From contig NZ_RYYV01000016.1 in NCBI RefSeq assembly GCF_003977665.1, positions 38,434 through 102,433 of the forward strand: a stretch of 64,000 bases of DNA, written 5' to 3'. Position 1 is the first letter of the stretch, and every line of letters starts with the position of its first letter. A program made the translations under genes and the position numbers. This document shows, piece after piece, positions 7,723-15,283 of this stretch. The notes under the pieces were generated by a model. It ran no database searches and had not been told where the DNA came from. It saw only the letters and a program-made list of their open reading frames with translations. The stretch is from Dyella choica (GTDB lineage: Bacteria; Pseudomonadota; Gammaproteobacteria; Xanthomonadales; Rhodanobacteraceae).

Positions 7723-9198
7723 ATGAAACGGTTGCCCAAAGGTTTTCTGCCCCCGGTCACGCTCGATGCGGCCCATGCCGCACCGATGTATGACCAGCTA
7801 TCCGAATGGTTTAGGCGCGCCATCCTCGACGGGCGCTTGCGGCCGGGGCAGCGTGTGCCCTCCACCCGCAGCCTGGCGAAGGAATTGAACATTTCACGCG
7901 TGCCGGTGCTGAGCGCCTACGAACAGCTGTACGCGGAGGGTTATCTGCAAACGTTCGTCGGCGCCGGTACCTGCGTGGCCCGTTCGATCCCCGTCGAAAC
8001 CAAGCCGGTGAAACCCGCGCAGCGCGAATCGCAGCGATCGCTTGCACCAAGCGCACCGCGGCGTATCGCCCAACGCGTGGCGGGGCTGCGCGCGCCGCCG
8101 CAAACCTGGGCGGACAACAACGGGGCATTTCGCGTCGGCTTGCCCGCGATCGATCACTTTCCAACCGCGGCATGGTCCAAGCTGATCCATCGCCATGTGC
8201 GCCAGCCGAAGCTCGAGCACATGATCTACGGCAGCCCCATGGGTTATCTGCCGCTACGCGAAGCCATTGCCGAATACCTCGGCACTGTGCGCGCCGTGCG
8301 CTGCGACGCCACGCAAATCATCATCACTACCGGATCGCAACAAGGCTTGCAGGTCTGCGCGCACGCGCTGTTGGAAGCTAAGGACCGCGTGTGGATGGAA
8401 GATCCAGGTTACCCCGGCGCCAGGCAGGCCTTCCACACCGTGGATGCGTCCATCGTGCCGGTGCCCGTGGACGAAGAAGGCCTGAACGTGGACGAAGCCG
8501 TCCGGCTCGAACGCCATGCACGCGTCGCCTACATCTCGCCCTCGCACCAGTTCCCCCTCGGCGTAACCATGAGCGCCGCGCGACGCATGCAACTGCTGAG
8601 CTGGGCTTCCCGCGCCGGTGCATGGATCATCGAAGACGACTACGACAGCGAATTCCGCTTCGGCGGACGTCCACTCGCCTCGTTGCAAGGCATGGACACC
8701 GATGACCGCGTCATCTACGTTGGCACCTTCAGCAAAGTGATGTTCCCCGCGTTGCGCGTTGGCTACATCGTCGTCCCCAAAGATCTCGTCACAGGCTTCG
8801 CCGCAGTACGCGACGCCTTCGACACCTTCTCCTCCACCCTGTACCAGGCCGCGCTCACCGACTTCATCCGCGAAGGCCAATTCGCGCGGCACATCCGCCG
8901 CATGCGCGCGATGTACCTCGAACGGCGCGTGGCCCTGCTCGAAGGCATCGCCCAGCACCTGGACGACAAACTCGAAGTTGTAGGTACCAACGCCGGCATG
9001 CAACTCGCCGCGCTACTGCCAAGCGGCATCGACGACGTCGCGCTTTCCATCAAGACCGCCAAGCTGGGCATCTCCACCCGGCCGCTCTCAATCTGCTATG
9101 CCAAGCCACCCAAGCGGGGCGGGGTGATACTCGGCTATTCGGGGGCGAGTGTGGCGGAGATCCGGGATGGGGTGCGCAAGCTCCGCTCCTGCCTGTAA
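7723..9198 (+). CDS. MocR-type GntR family regulator with aminotransferase-like domain
   Basis: 491 aa. A GntR winged helix spans about 20-85 (LSEWFRRAILDGRLRPGQRV, PSTRSLAKELNISRVPV), followed by a linker and a fold-type I aminotransferase-like domain from about 135. Key PLP-site elements are present: TTGSQQGLQ, EDPGYPGARQAF, ISPSHQFPLG, EDDYDSEF and the lysine in GTFSKVMFPALRVGY (about residue 338). These proteins sense PLP or PLP adducts and control vitamin B6 or amine metabolism (PdxR and GabR are examples). The target here is unknown; the divergent outer-membrane gene is the natural candidate. No strong Shine-Dalgarno precedes ATG 7723. Confidence 0.92.
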   Translation: MKRLPKGFLPPVTLDAAHAAPMYDQLSEWFRRAILDGRLRPGQRVPSTRSLAKELNISRVPVLSAYEQLYAEGYLQTFVGAGTCVARSIPVETKPVKPAQRESQRSLAPSAPRRIAQRVAGLRAPPQTWADNNGAFRVGLPAIDHFPTAAWSKLIHRHVRQPKLEHMIYGSPMGYLPLREAIAEYLGTVRAVRCDATQIIITTGSQQGLQVCAHALLEAKDRVWMEDPGYPGARQAFHTVDASIVPVPVDEEGLNVDEAVRLERHARVAYISPSHQFPLGVTMSAARRMQLLSWASRAGAWIIEDDYDSEFRFGGRPLASLQGMDTDDRVIYVGTFSKVMFPALRVGYIVVPKDLVTGFAAVRDAFDTFSSTLYQAALTDFIREGQFARHIRRMRAMYLERRVALLEGIAQHLDDKLEVVGTNAGMQLAALLPSGIDDVALSIKTAKLGISTRPLSICYAKPPKRGGVILGYSGASVAEIRDGVRKLRSCL

Positions 9199-9672
9199 GA
9201 AGTAGAAAACGTGGCCGATTAAAGTGCGTGGCAGCCAGTCATCGCGTTTCGAGCGGAAAGAGGAGCGTGGCGGATGTGCTATTGACCCCGGGCTTGATCC
9301 GCATCAACCTTCGCAAAGGGTATTGACCGAATCAGGGGCGGTCATGAAAAGGATATTCGCAGCGCTGCGCGCTTGCAGGTTGATCGCAAATTCTTCGCTG
9401 ACGCCGTTCCGCGGGTCGGTTTCGCGCTTATTTCGACGTGGCACGGGAAGCGTTCCCGTTTCGATCGTCCGCGGATTTCATTTCTGAACGTGCCTGCCGC
9501 TGGATAGACGAGTAGTCCAGCCCGTTTCAGAGCCTTGCCGTTGGCGATCTGCCGGTCATCATCTCGTAAAGGAGCGTTTCCGTGGGGGATTTGAAGAAGA
9601 GCGGGTTGTTGTCAGCAAAGAGTGACTAAGCCGTTCAATCAGGAAATTCAGTGCTCACAAACAGGGGATACC
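9199..9672 (+). other. Gene-poor stretch with a possible remnant of a MKR-type lipoprotein gene
   Basis: No convincing gene. A 47-codon frame starts at ATG 9344 (MKRIFAALRACRL...) with an AGGGG ribosome binding site, and its first codons resemble those of the lipoprotein gene at 9673 (MKRYFAVLL). It lacks a lipobox and its tail is Arg/Ser-rich. It could be a decayed duplicate or chance. Confidence 0.3.
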
Positions 9673-10638
9673 ATGAAACGATATTTTGCTGTGCTTTTGA
9701 TGCTGGCCTGCACGGGCTGCGCTCCCGTGAAAGTCAACGTGCCGGACATCGCCAAATCCGACTCTCTGCAAGTGGCCGACATGAGGCCGAGCAGTGAAAA
9801 GGAGAAGAAGCTTTTCAGCCTGCTGATCACCAGCAGCGAATACGGAATCATACGGATGGGCGATGGCAAGCTGTCGCCGCCCCCTGTTCGCTTGTTGCAG
9901 TATCAGGCGTTTCAGAAATTCAGCACGGCGAACCCGCTGCCCAAGGTCACCGTCAATCATTTCGTGATTTATGTGAACGCGAAGTCGCAGCTTCGGTCGG
10001 GGGCCGTGGGCGCAGGGGTTGGCGGCATGGTCGGGGCGATGATAGGCAATTCGATCGCCAACCATGATACGTCTTCCATGACACGGGTCATCGACGAGAA
10101 CGCCTTCGACGTATCGGAAGAGTATCGGCGCGGATTTTATACGAGTTCGGAAAACCCGGATCGAGCCTCCGTCTTTGTCATTTACCTGGATACGGATATT
10201 GACGGGAAGAACGTGTTTACCCGGACGGTGGCATCGATGCAAAAACATGGCGATGAGGATCCACTGTCGAATGCCGTGCAACTCGCCATCAGGAATCATC
10301 TTGACCATTACGGCAACAGCGTTGCGGCAATGGCCCCGAATGCCTCTGCCGCGGTGACTGATTCTCCAGGGTCGGCAGTGGCGTCCCCAGCTTCTACGCC
10401 GGCCCCATCTGTCGCTGCTACATCGGTTATTGCTTCAACGGGCTCGCAGGAATCTGCCGCCACCGCAGCCATCGAGCCGGTTGCCCAATCCGTTGCAAGC
10501 CAGGTCGGTTGCGGTGCGGTTCAAGCCAACGGCGCTACGACTTTCGTCGCGCCTTGCGGTACGTACAGCATCGTGATCGACTGCGATGGCGGCCAGTGCC
10601 GCCCCATGCATACCATTGCTGCGAAGCATGACGAGTAG
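9673..10638 (+). CDS. Putative lipoprotein with glycine zipper and Cys-rich C-terminus
   Basis: 321 aa. I chose ATG 9673, with AGGGGA seven bases upstream, giving a lipoprotein signal (MKRYFAVLLMLACTGCA; the lipidated Cys is 13 or 16). Residues about 115-135 form a glycine zipper (GAVGAGVGGMVGAMIGNSIA) as in small envelope lipoproteins. The segment 230-275 is Ala/Ser/Pro-rich and low-complexity. The last 45 residues hold four Cys (VGCGAVQ, VAPCGTY, VIDCDGGQC), possibly a disulfide-stabilised domain. Family and function are not recognised. It is monocistronic and followed by a hairpin. Confidence 0.75.
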   Translation: MKRYFAVLLMLACTGCAPVKVNVPDIAKSDSLQVADMRPSSEKEKKLFSLLITSSEYGIIRMGDGKLSPPPVRLLQYQAFQKFSTANPLPKVTVNHFVIYVNAKSQLRSGAVGAGVGGMVGAMIGNSIANHDTSSMTRVIDENAFDVSEEYRRGFYTSSENPDRASVFVIYLDTDIDGKNVFTRTVASMQKHGDEDPLSNAVQLAIRNHLDHYGNSVAAMAPNASAAVTDSPGSAVASPASTPAPSVAATSVIASTGSQESAATAAIEPVAQSVASQVGCGAVQANGATTFVAPCGTYSIVIDCDGGQCRPMHTIAAKHDE

Positions 10639-10657
10639 CTAGCCATGGCAATGGCCA

Positions 10658-10689
10658 TCCCGGCATTCGATGCGACATGAATGCCGGGA
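10658..10689 (+). terminator. Candidate intrinsic terminator after the lipoprotein gene
   Basis: TCCCGGCATTC (10658-10668) pairs perfectly with GAATGCCGGGA (10679-10689) over a ten-base loop. A short pyrimidine run (TCTCTTTCT) follows about six bases later, so termination would be moderate. From here to 10885 nothing else is seen. Confidence 0.45.
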
Positions 10690-10885
10690 ATCCATCTCTT
10701 TCTGCGGAAGATGGTTTCCCGGCTGAGGAGATTTGGGGCACCTAGCAAAGGGCTAGCGTGATCGCCATGGGCGGCTCTGGGGCAGCCACGAAGTTGGGCC
10801 TTCGCCGACGGGCTATCGGGGCATTACGGAGATGGGATTGGAGACGGCTCGCGGGGTAGTTGCATACACTCCGGTCCCTTTGACT

Positions 10886-11686
10886 TTACTTCTTGTGCAG
10901 CCGATGACGGTATTGGGTGGGTGTTTCACCCATCAACTTGCTGAAGTGTGAGGCCAAGGCACTCGAGCTGGCCATCCCCGTCTCGTAGGCAATCTCCGAA
11001 ACGGATTTTTCGGTCAGAGTGAGGAGCTTGGCTGCGTGCATCAGCCTCACACGCTTCAGGAACTGCTGCCAACTTAGGCCGAGTTCGTCCGCAAAACGGC
11101 GGGCCAAAGTTCGTTCGGAAACTTCCGCCGCGGATGCCACATCAGCGAAGCGTAGTGGCGAGCCGAGTTCTTTCATTGTCCATGCGATTGCCCTTCGCAA
11201 TTCTGCTGACTGCGCGTTGGGAAACCACATGGGATCGGGTTTTCTGGCTGCATCAACGGCGACGTGCGCCAAGGCTTGGAGGAATACGGCAGATGACGGA
11301 TCGCGTGTTGCGCCTTCCAGGTCCCAGCGAGCGGCATAGCCGATCATATGCACCATGAGCGGGCTTACAGGCACAACCAGGCAAGGTTCCGGCAATAACG
11401 CATCCAGGACGGTATCGAATAACACCGAGGAAGATGTGGCCGGTCCGGCGGTCCAGATGCGAAGCGGCCATTGCTTTCTGATCAGGGCAGCACGATGCGG
11501 GAGCAATAGCAACGTCCGACTTTCGGTTTCCAGGTGGAAGGCACCCGAGGAGGCATAAAGCAAGTACGGTTGGTCAAAAGTTCGAACGCCGGTGTCAACG
11601 GGCGCGTCAAATAATTTGTGGAACGCATGGGATACCATCGGCAAAGGGTGGGGTAGTTCATCTTGGCTTGCAAGCTTGCGCGGCAT
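10886..11686 (-). CDS. AraC family transcriptional regulator
   Basis: 266 aa with an N-terminal cupin-like sensor region (about 20-110; LLYASSGAFHLE, LLLLPHRAALIRK) and a C-terminal double helix-turn-helix (about 160-262): SPLRFADVASAAEVSERTL for HTH1 and SVSEIAYETGMASSSALA for HTH2, ending in GETPTQYR. The start at 11686 is supported by GGAGG eight bases upstream. It overlaps the end of the NTF2-like gene by 29 bases, so the two are cotranscribed and probably translationally coupled, suggesting this regulator controls its own small operon. The effector is unknown. Confidence 0.88.
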   Translation of the reverse strand: MPRKLASQDELPHPLPMVSHAFHKLFDAPVDTGVRTFDQPYLLYASSGAFHLETESRTLLLLPHRAALIRKQWPLRIWTAGPATSSSVLFDTVLDALLPEPCLVVPVSPLMVHMIGYAARWDLEGATRDPSSAVFLQALAHVAVDAARKPDPMWFPNAQSAELRRAIAWTMKELGSPLRFADVASAAEVSERTLARRFADELGLSWQQFLKRVRLMHAAKLLTLTEKSVSEIAYETGMASSSALASHFSKLMGETPTQYRHRLHKK

Positions 11687-12116
11687 CGAGCGAACCTCCG
11701 ATCTGCAGCAGCAAGGCGGCAGTATCCAGTAGCGCATGATGTTCGGCGATGTGCTCGTTCGCGATGCGGAAGCTGCGGTATTGAACTACGGCGATGGTCG
11801 CGCCCGTGGCGGCAATGCCACGAAAGGAACGAACGTGCGTTGCTTCGACGCGAATTCTCGTTACCACACGTTCTGAGTCGGCGGTTATTTCCTCAATGCG
11901 GTGTCTGGCGTTGGCGAAGGACTCGTTGAATACCTTGACCATGGCCATATGACCTTGTGCATCAGCTGGCTGATAGGCGTGGTCGACGTATGCGTCGTCT
12001 ACGAATGCCGGTACGGCCTCTGGATTGGCGGCATTCCAAACTTCGTCGATAAAGCGTCGGATCAGGTCGATGTTGCGTTCATGCGAGGAGCAGTCGGATG
12101 GGTAGGCGATGGACAT
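11658..12116 (-). CDS. SnoaL/NTF2-like protein (ester cyclase family)
   Basis: 152 aa with the alpha-beta barrel pattern of SnoaL-like polyketide cyclases: NIDLIRRFIDEVWNAANPEAVPAFV, DDAYVDHA, GHMAMVKVFNESFANARHRIEEI, VVTRIRVEATHVRSFRGIAATG, YRSFRIANEHIAEHHALLD. Family members act as small-molecule hydrolases, isomerases or cyclases, and many have no known substrate. It is the first gene of a two-gene unit with the AraC regulator. Sequence alone does not identify a substrate. Confidence 0.8.
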   Translation of the reverse strand: MSIAYPSDCSSHERNIDLIRRFIDEVWNAANPEAVPAFVDDAYVDHAYQPADAQGHMAMVKVFNESFANARHRIEEITADSERVVTRIRVEATHVRSFRGIAATGATIAVVQYRSFRIANEHIAEHHALLDTAALLLQIGGSLDAAQACKPR

Positions 12117-12197
12117 GGGTGCTTCCTGGGTTGGTTAGCCCGAAACTTAGCGCGCGCCGCTATCGACTCATACATGTAGTCAGCCAATCATTGGCGT

Positions 12198-12383
12198 TTG
12201 TCCGCCAATGGCATCTCAGCGACGGGCGTTGAGGATTCCCTGGAGAACCTGCAATGGGATGCCTGGGTGCAAGAGGTAGTCAGATCGACGGCGAAACGAG
12301 CGGGCGTCAGCGGATTTCAGCGGATTTCAGAGCGGATTTCAGGACACCCATCATCCGCAAGAGGCGAGTCACGAGTGATGTAA
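12198..12383 (+). pseudogene. Decayed partial copy of the DUF4160 gene
   Basis: Residues encoded at about 12234-12311 read LENLQWDAWVQEVVRSTAKR, matching LDSLQWDVRAQEVVSPKAKR in the DUF4160 protein at 12505-12933; the DNA is likewise similar (CCTGCAATGGGATG, CAAGAGGT, GGCGAAACGAGC). The upstream part of the gene, including the PPHVHV motif, is missing, so this is a truncated duplicate whose tail has run into a short tandem repeat. The rest of 12117-12504 holds no gene. Confidence 0.55.
12310..12341. repeat. Triple repeat of GCGGATTTCA
   Basis: GCGGATTTCA occurs at 12310-12319, 12320-12329 and 12332-12341, the last after a two-base spacer. It lies inside the decayed DUF4160 copy. Confidence 0.85.
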
Positions 12384-12484
12384 TTCTTCACTGACACACA
12401 CCCGCGCCATGGAGCGACGGCGTTGATTTAAGTGCTGTGGCACGCTGCGGTGCTAGCTGAATGACCTGTGGGTCGTGCTTGAAA

Positions 12485-12501
12485 AACCTAACGGATAGGT
12501 T
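12485..12501. promoter_or_regulatory. Inverted repeat over the RBS of the DUF4160 gene
   Basis: AACCTA (12485-12490) and TAGGTT (12496-12501) form a perfect inverted repeat with a five-base spacer, ending three bases before ATG 12505. The right arm contains the AGG that serves as ribosome binding site. It is a candidate operator for autoregulation, as in toxin-antitoxin loci, or a small RBS-masking hairpin. Confidence 0.45.
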
Positions 12502-12504
12502 ATT

Positions 12505-12933
12505 ATGCAGGTGTGCAAATATGCCGGACTGGTGCTCGCCGTCCTGACCTGCGACGAGCATTGCCCGCCCCACGTACATGTGGGGGCCTCTGGATGGAGA
12601 GCCCGTTTTAAATTTAGCTTTTGGCATAACAGCGTGTGCTTATGGGACGTCGTGCCCGTGCAAAACAGACCATCCGCCAAGGTGCTGGAAGGCTTGCGCC
12701 AGACGCTGATGAAGCCAGCTCATCTGAGCAAGGCTCGCGAGGTGTGGTGGAGTTCCATGCGGACGATGTGTCTGGACAGCCTGCAATGGGATGTCCGGGC
12801 GCAAGAGGTGGTGAGTCCGAAGGCGAAACGAGCCAGTGCGATAAACATCCAGTCAGCCCGCTTCGATGCTGCGAAGTACCAAACTATCTTGAGGTTAGAG
12901 GGGCAACCCGAATCTTTGGAGTTGGAGCTATGA
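12505..12933 (+). CDS. DUF4160 domain protein (putative toxin-antitoxin-like partner)
   Basis: 142 aa. The N-terminal half carries the DUF4160 signature CPPHVHVGASGWRARFKFSF, followed by a region corresponding to the charged family helix (SAKVLEGLRQTLMKPAHLSKAREVWW). The C-terminal third (LQWDVRAQEVVSPKAKRAS) is less typical and is the part duplicated at 12198-12383. DUF4160 genes are commonly next to DUF2442 genes, as here, where the stop and next start overlap in ATGA. Such pairs are often predicted as toxin-antitoxin-like, but I know of no defined biochemistry. Confidence 0.75.
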   Translation: MQVCKYAGLVLAVLTCDEHCPPHVHVGASGWRARFKFSFWHNSVCLWDVVPVQNRPSAKVLEGLRQTLMKPAHLSKAREVWWSSMRTMCLDSLQWDVRAQEVVSPKAKRASAINIQSARFDAAKYQTILRLEGQPESLELEL

Positions 12934-13385
12934 GCAAGATCAAAGCAACCGTGCGCTTCGATCAGCCGGTGACGGATGAAGTGCTGGATCGTGCGATCGA
13001 ACGCGGGAAGCAGCGCAAGAACATCGGCGTGCATGCCACCTCAGTGAATTATGTCTCGAAGCTTCATGCGTTGCTGGTGGGCTTCGCCGATCTCAGTGCA
13101 GTCGCGTTGCCAGTGAAGAACTATCCGGAGCTGGCTGGGTTGAGCGCCGCCGAACTGAAAGGCTTGGAAGTGGGCTTCGGCGGTAGTGCGTTATGCCTGG
13201 ATAAGCGCGACCTGCATATCTCCATCACCGGCCTGGTGGCTGCCAGCAAGTCGCTGATGGCCATGGCCAACACGGTGGTGGCTGCCAGTCATGGCAGTCG
13301 CAGCAGCGAGGCGAAGGCGGCATCTTCACGCGAGAATGGGCGGAAGGGCGGTCGACCCCGCAAGCATGCAGCAGCGTTGGGCTGA
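12930..13385 (+). CDS. DUF2442 domain protein with basic AT-hook-like tail
   Basis: 151 aa, starting at the ATGA overlap with the DUF4160 gene. The DUF2442 core is visible near residues 60-95: LKGLEVGFGGSALCLDKRDLHISITGLV. An unusual N-terminal stretch (1-55) is rich in Lys/Arg and Val, and the C-terminus ends with SRENGRKGGRPRKHA, which contains a GRPRK core like an AT-hook, suggesting DNA binding and autoregulation of the pair. R1 and a strong terminator follow. The antitoxin role is inferred from pairing and the basic tail. Confidence 0.78.
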   Translation: MSKIKATVRFDQPVTDEVLDRAIERGKQRKNIGVHATSVNYVSKLHALLVGFADLSAVALPVKNYPELAGLSAAELKGLEVGFGGSALCLDKRDLHISITGLVAASKSLMAMANTVVAASHGSRSSEAKAASSRENGRKGGRPRKHAAALG

Positions 13386-13458
13386 AATCCCTTTAACCGA
13401 AAGGCGGCACGCCCCGGCCGCAGGTGGCGATGTGTTTGTTGCAAATGGTGTCTTGCAC

Positions 13459-13529
13459 GTAGGCTGGGGCGCAAACCCCAACCTGTTTACGCGCACATCC
13501 CGATGTTGGGGTTTTGCACCCCAAGCTAC
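13459..13529. repeat. Dispersed palindromic repeat R1, variant copy
   Basis: GTAGGCTGGGGcgcaaaCCCCAACCT and GTTGGGGttttgcaCCCCAAGCTAC form two hairpins with the R1 layout but TTGGGG/CCCCAA cores. A similar variant lies at 62556-62623. Confidence 0.8.
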
Positions 13530-13530
13530 G

Positions 13531-13562
13531 AAAAAAGCCGGCCCAAGGGCCGGCTTTTTTTC
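13531..13562. terminator. Strong bidirectional intrinsic terminator
   Basis: AGCCGGCCC and GGGCCGGCT pair over AA, flanked by an A-run on the left and a run of eight T on the right, so it can stop transcripts from the DUF2442 gene and from tRNA-Pro on the opposite strand. Confidence 0.93.
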
Positions 13563-13571
13563 AGAAACATT

Positions 13572-13648
13572 GGTCGGGGTGACATGATTCGAACATGCGA
13601 CTTCTACGTCCCGAACGTAGCGCTCTACCAGGCTGAGCTACACCCCGC
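13572..13648 (-). tRNA. tRNA-Pro (CGG anticodon)
   Basis: On the minus strand the molecule starts CGGGGTG (acceptor) and folds into a D stem GCTC/GAGC, an anticodon arm CTACG-TTCGGGA-CGTAG with CGG at positions 34-36, a T arm with TTCGAAT loop and the closing CACCCCG, discriminator A and an encoded CCA (13572-13574). It reads CCG proline codons. Confidence 0.97.
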
Positions 13649-13809
13649 GGGAGCCGCGTATCTTAACGGTCCCGGGTGAGCTTGGCAACAGGCGTAGCGG
13701 TCGCTGGTGATGACATCCCGCCCATGGCCGGCGAGGGGGGCGGCGGGTGCATCTGTTACCCTATTGGGCTGTCGTTCCGCGATGTTTTCACCCTTAAGCA
13801 GAGGATTCC

Positions 13810-15183
13810 ATGGCGCTTACCCAGGCCCGCACCATGCCCGGCGTGCTCGAGCTGCTGCCGCTCGACCAGATTGCTTTTCAGCGCATGCTCGACGTGATCC
13901 GTCGCAACTACGAGCGCTTCGGCTTCCTGCCGGTGGAGACGCCGGTGATCGAGTATTCGGACGTGCTGCTGACCAAGACCGGCGGCGAGACCGAGCGGCA
14001 GGTGTATTTCGTGCAGTCGACCGGTTCGCTGGAGCAGGGGGAAAAGCCCGAACTGGCGTTGCGCTTCGACCTTACCGTGCCGCTCGCCCGCTATGTGGCC
14101 GAGCACGAGCACGACCTCAGTTTTCCCTTCCGCCGCTACCAGATGCAGCGCGTGTACCGGGGCGAACGCGCCCAGCGCGGGCGTTTCCGCGAGTTCTACC
14201 AGTGCGACGTCGACGTGATCGGCAAGGACAGCCTGTCGATCCGTTACGACGCCGAAGTGCCGGCGGTGATCTATAGCGTCTTCCGCGAGTTGGACATCGG
14301 CCCGTTCACCATCCAGCTCAACAACCGCAAGCTGATGCGTGGCTACTTCGAGAGCCTGGGCGTGACCGATCCGGAGCAACAGACGCTGGTGCTGCGCGAG
14401 GTGGACAAGCTGGACAAGCGCGGCGCCGACTATGTGCGCGACACCCTCACCGGCGAGGCCTTCGGCCTGGGCGCCGAGGCGGCGCAAAAGATCCTCGATT
14501 TCGTGCAGGTGCGCTCCAGTTCCCTGCAGGATGCGCTGGCCAAGCTCGATGCGCTGGGCCCCGGTCCGGAGGTGATGGAGCAGGGCCGCGCCGAGCTGAA
14601 AGAAGTGCTGGGCCTGATCCGCGATTTCGGCGTGCCGGAAACGCACTATGCCTTGAACCTGTCGATCGCGCGCGGGCTGGACTACTACACCGGCACGGTC
14701 TACGAGACCACGCTCAACGACCATCCGCAGATCGGCTCGATCTGTTCCGGCGGCCGCTACGAGAACCTGGCCGGTCAGTACACCAAGTCGCACCTGCCGG
14801 GCGTGGGCATTTCCATCGGCCTCACGCGCCTGTATTGGCAGCTGCGCGATGCCGGCCTGATTCATACCGCGCGCAGCACGGTGGACGTGCTCGTCACCCA
14901 GATGGATGCCGCGCAGCTGCCGGCCTACCTGGCGGTAGCCAGTGAGTTGCGCGCAGCCGGCATCGCCACGGAGGTGGTGCTGGACGGCGGCAAGCTCGGC
15001 AAGCAGTTCAAGTACGCCGATCGCGCGGGCATTCGCTTTGTGCTCGTGCTGGGTGAGGACGAGCTGGCGAAGGGCGTGGTGACGGTGAAGGACCTGCGCC
15101 GCGAGGATCAGTTCGAGGTGGCGCGGACGGAGTTGGTGAAAACGCTGCGGGTGGAGCTGGAGCAAGCCGCGGTAATGGGCTGA
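13810..15183 (+). CDS. hisS: Histidyl-tRNA synthetase HisS
   Basis: Class II synthetase charging tRNA-His. 457 aa: catalytic domain about 1-330 with motif 1 region ([13 protein letters not shown]), motif 2 [21 protein letters not shown] (near 113) and the histidine-specific [12 protein letters not shown] (near 294), GGRYENL (near 315), and motif 3 GISIGLTRL (near 336); the C-terminal anticodon-binding domain runs from about 355 to 450. The presence of that domain argues against the HisZ regulatory paralogue. ATG 13810 has AGAGGA upstream. It lies about 4.5 kb before the his biosynthetic operon. Confidence 0.96.
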   Translation: MALTQARTMPGVLELLPLDQIAFQRMLDVIRRNYERFGFLPVETPVIEYSDVLLTKTGGETERQVYFVQSTGSLEQGEKPELALRFDLTVPLARYVAEHEHDLSFPFRRYQMQRVYRGERAQRGRFREFYQCDVDVIGKDSLSIRYDAEVPAVIYSVFRELDIGPFTIQLNNRKLMRGYFESLGVTDPEQQTLVLREVDKLDKRGADYVRDTLTGEAFGLGAEAAQKILDFVQVRSSSLQDALAKLDALGPGPEVMEQGRAELKEVLGLIRDFGVPETHYALNLSIARGLDYYTGTVYETTLNDHPQIGSICSGGRYENLAGQYTKSHLPGVGISIGLTRLYWQLRDAGLIHTARSTVDVLVTQMDAAQLPAYLAVASELRAAGIATEVVLDGGKLGKQFKYADRAGIRFVLVLGEDELAKGVVTVKDLRREDQFEVARTELVKTLRVELEQAAVMG

Positions 15184-15193
15184 CTGACCGCGC

Positions 15194-15260
15194 GTAGGCT
15201 GGAATGCCTATCCCAGCATTTCAGCGTCGTTTTATAGCTGGGATTGTCATCCCAGCCTAC
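15194..15260. repeat. Dispersed palindromic repeat R1, dimeric copy
   Basis: GTAGGCTGGaatgcctaTCCCAGC at the left and GCTGGGATtgtcATCCCAGCCTAC at the right, 67 bp in all, between hisS and the ammonia-lyase gene. Confidence 0.92.
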
Positions 15261-15283
15261 ATAACTAATACGTTGGAGCTTTT

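Noticed and set aside
9224..9487. 87-codon frame with a GTG start
   Set aside because: Only the part from ATG 9344 has a ribosome binding site; no family resemblance. Kept as a possible remnant, not as a gene.
12198..12383. Independent 61-aa gene
   Set aside because: Similarity to the 3' part of the DUF4160 gene and the lack of its core domain fit a decayed copy better.
13810..15183. HisZ, regulatory paralogue of HisS
   Set aside because: The anticodon-binding C-terminal domain and all class II motifs are present, and HisG is the long form that needs no HisZ.
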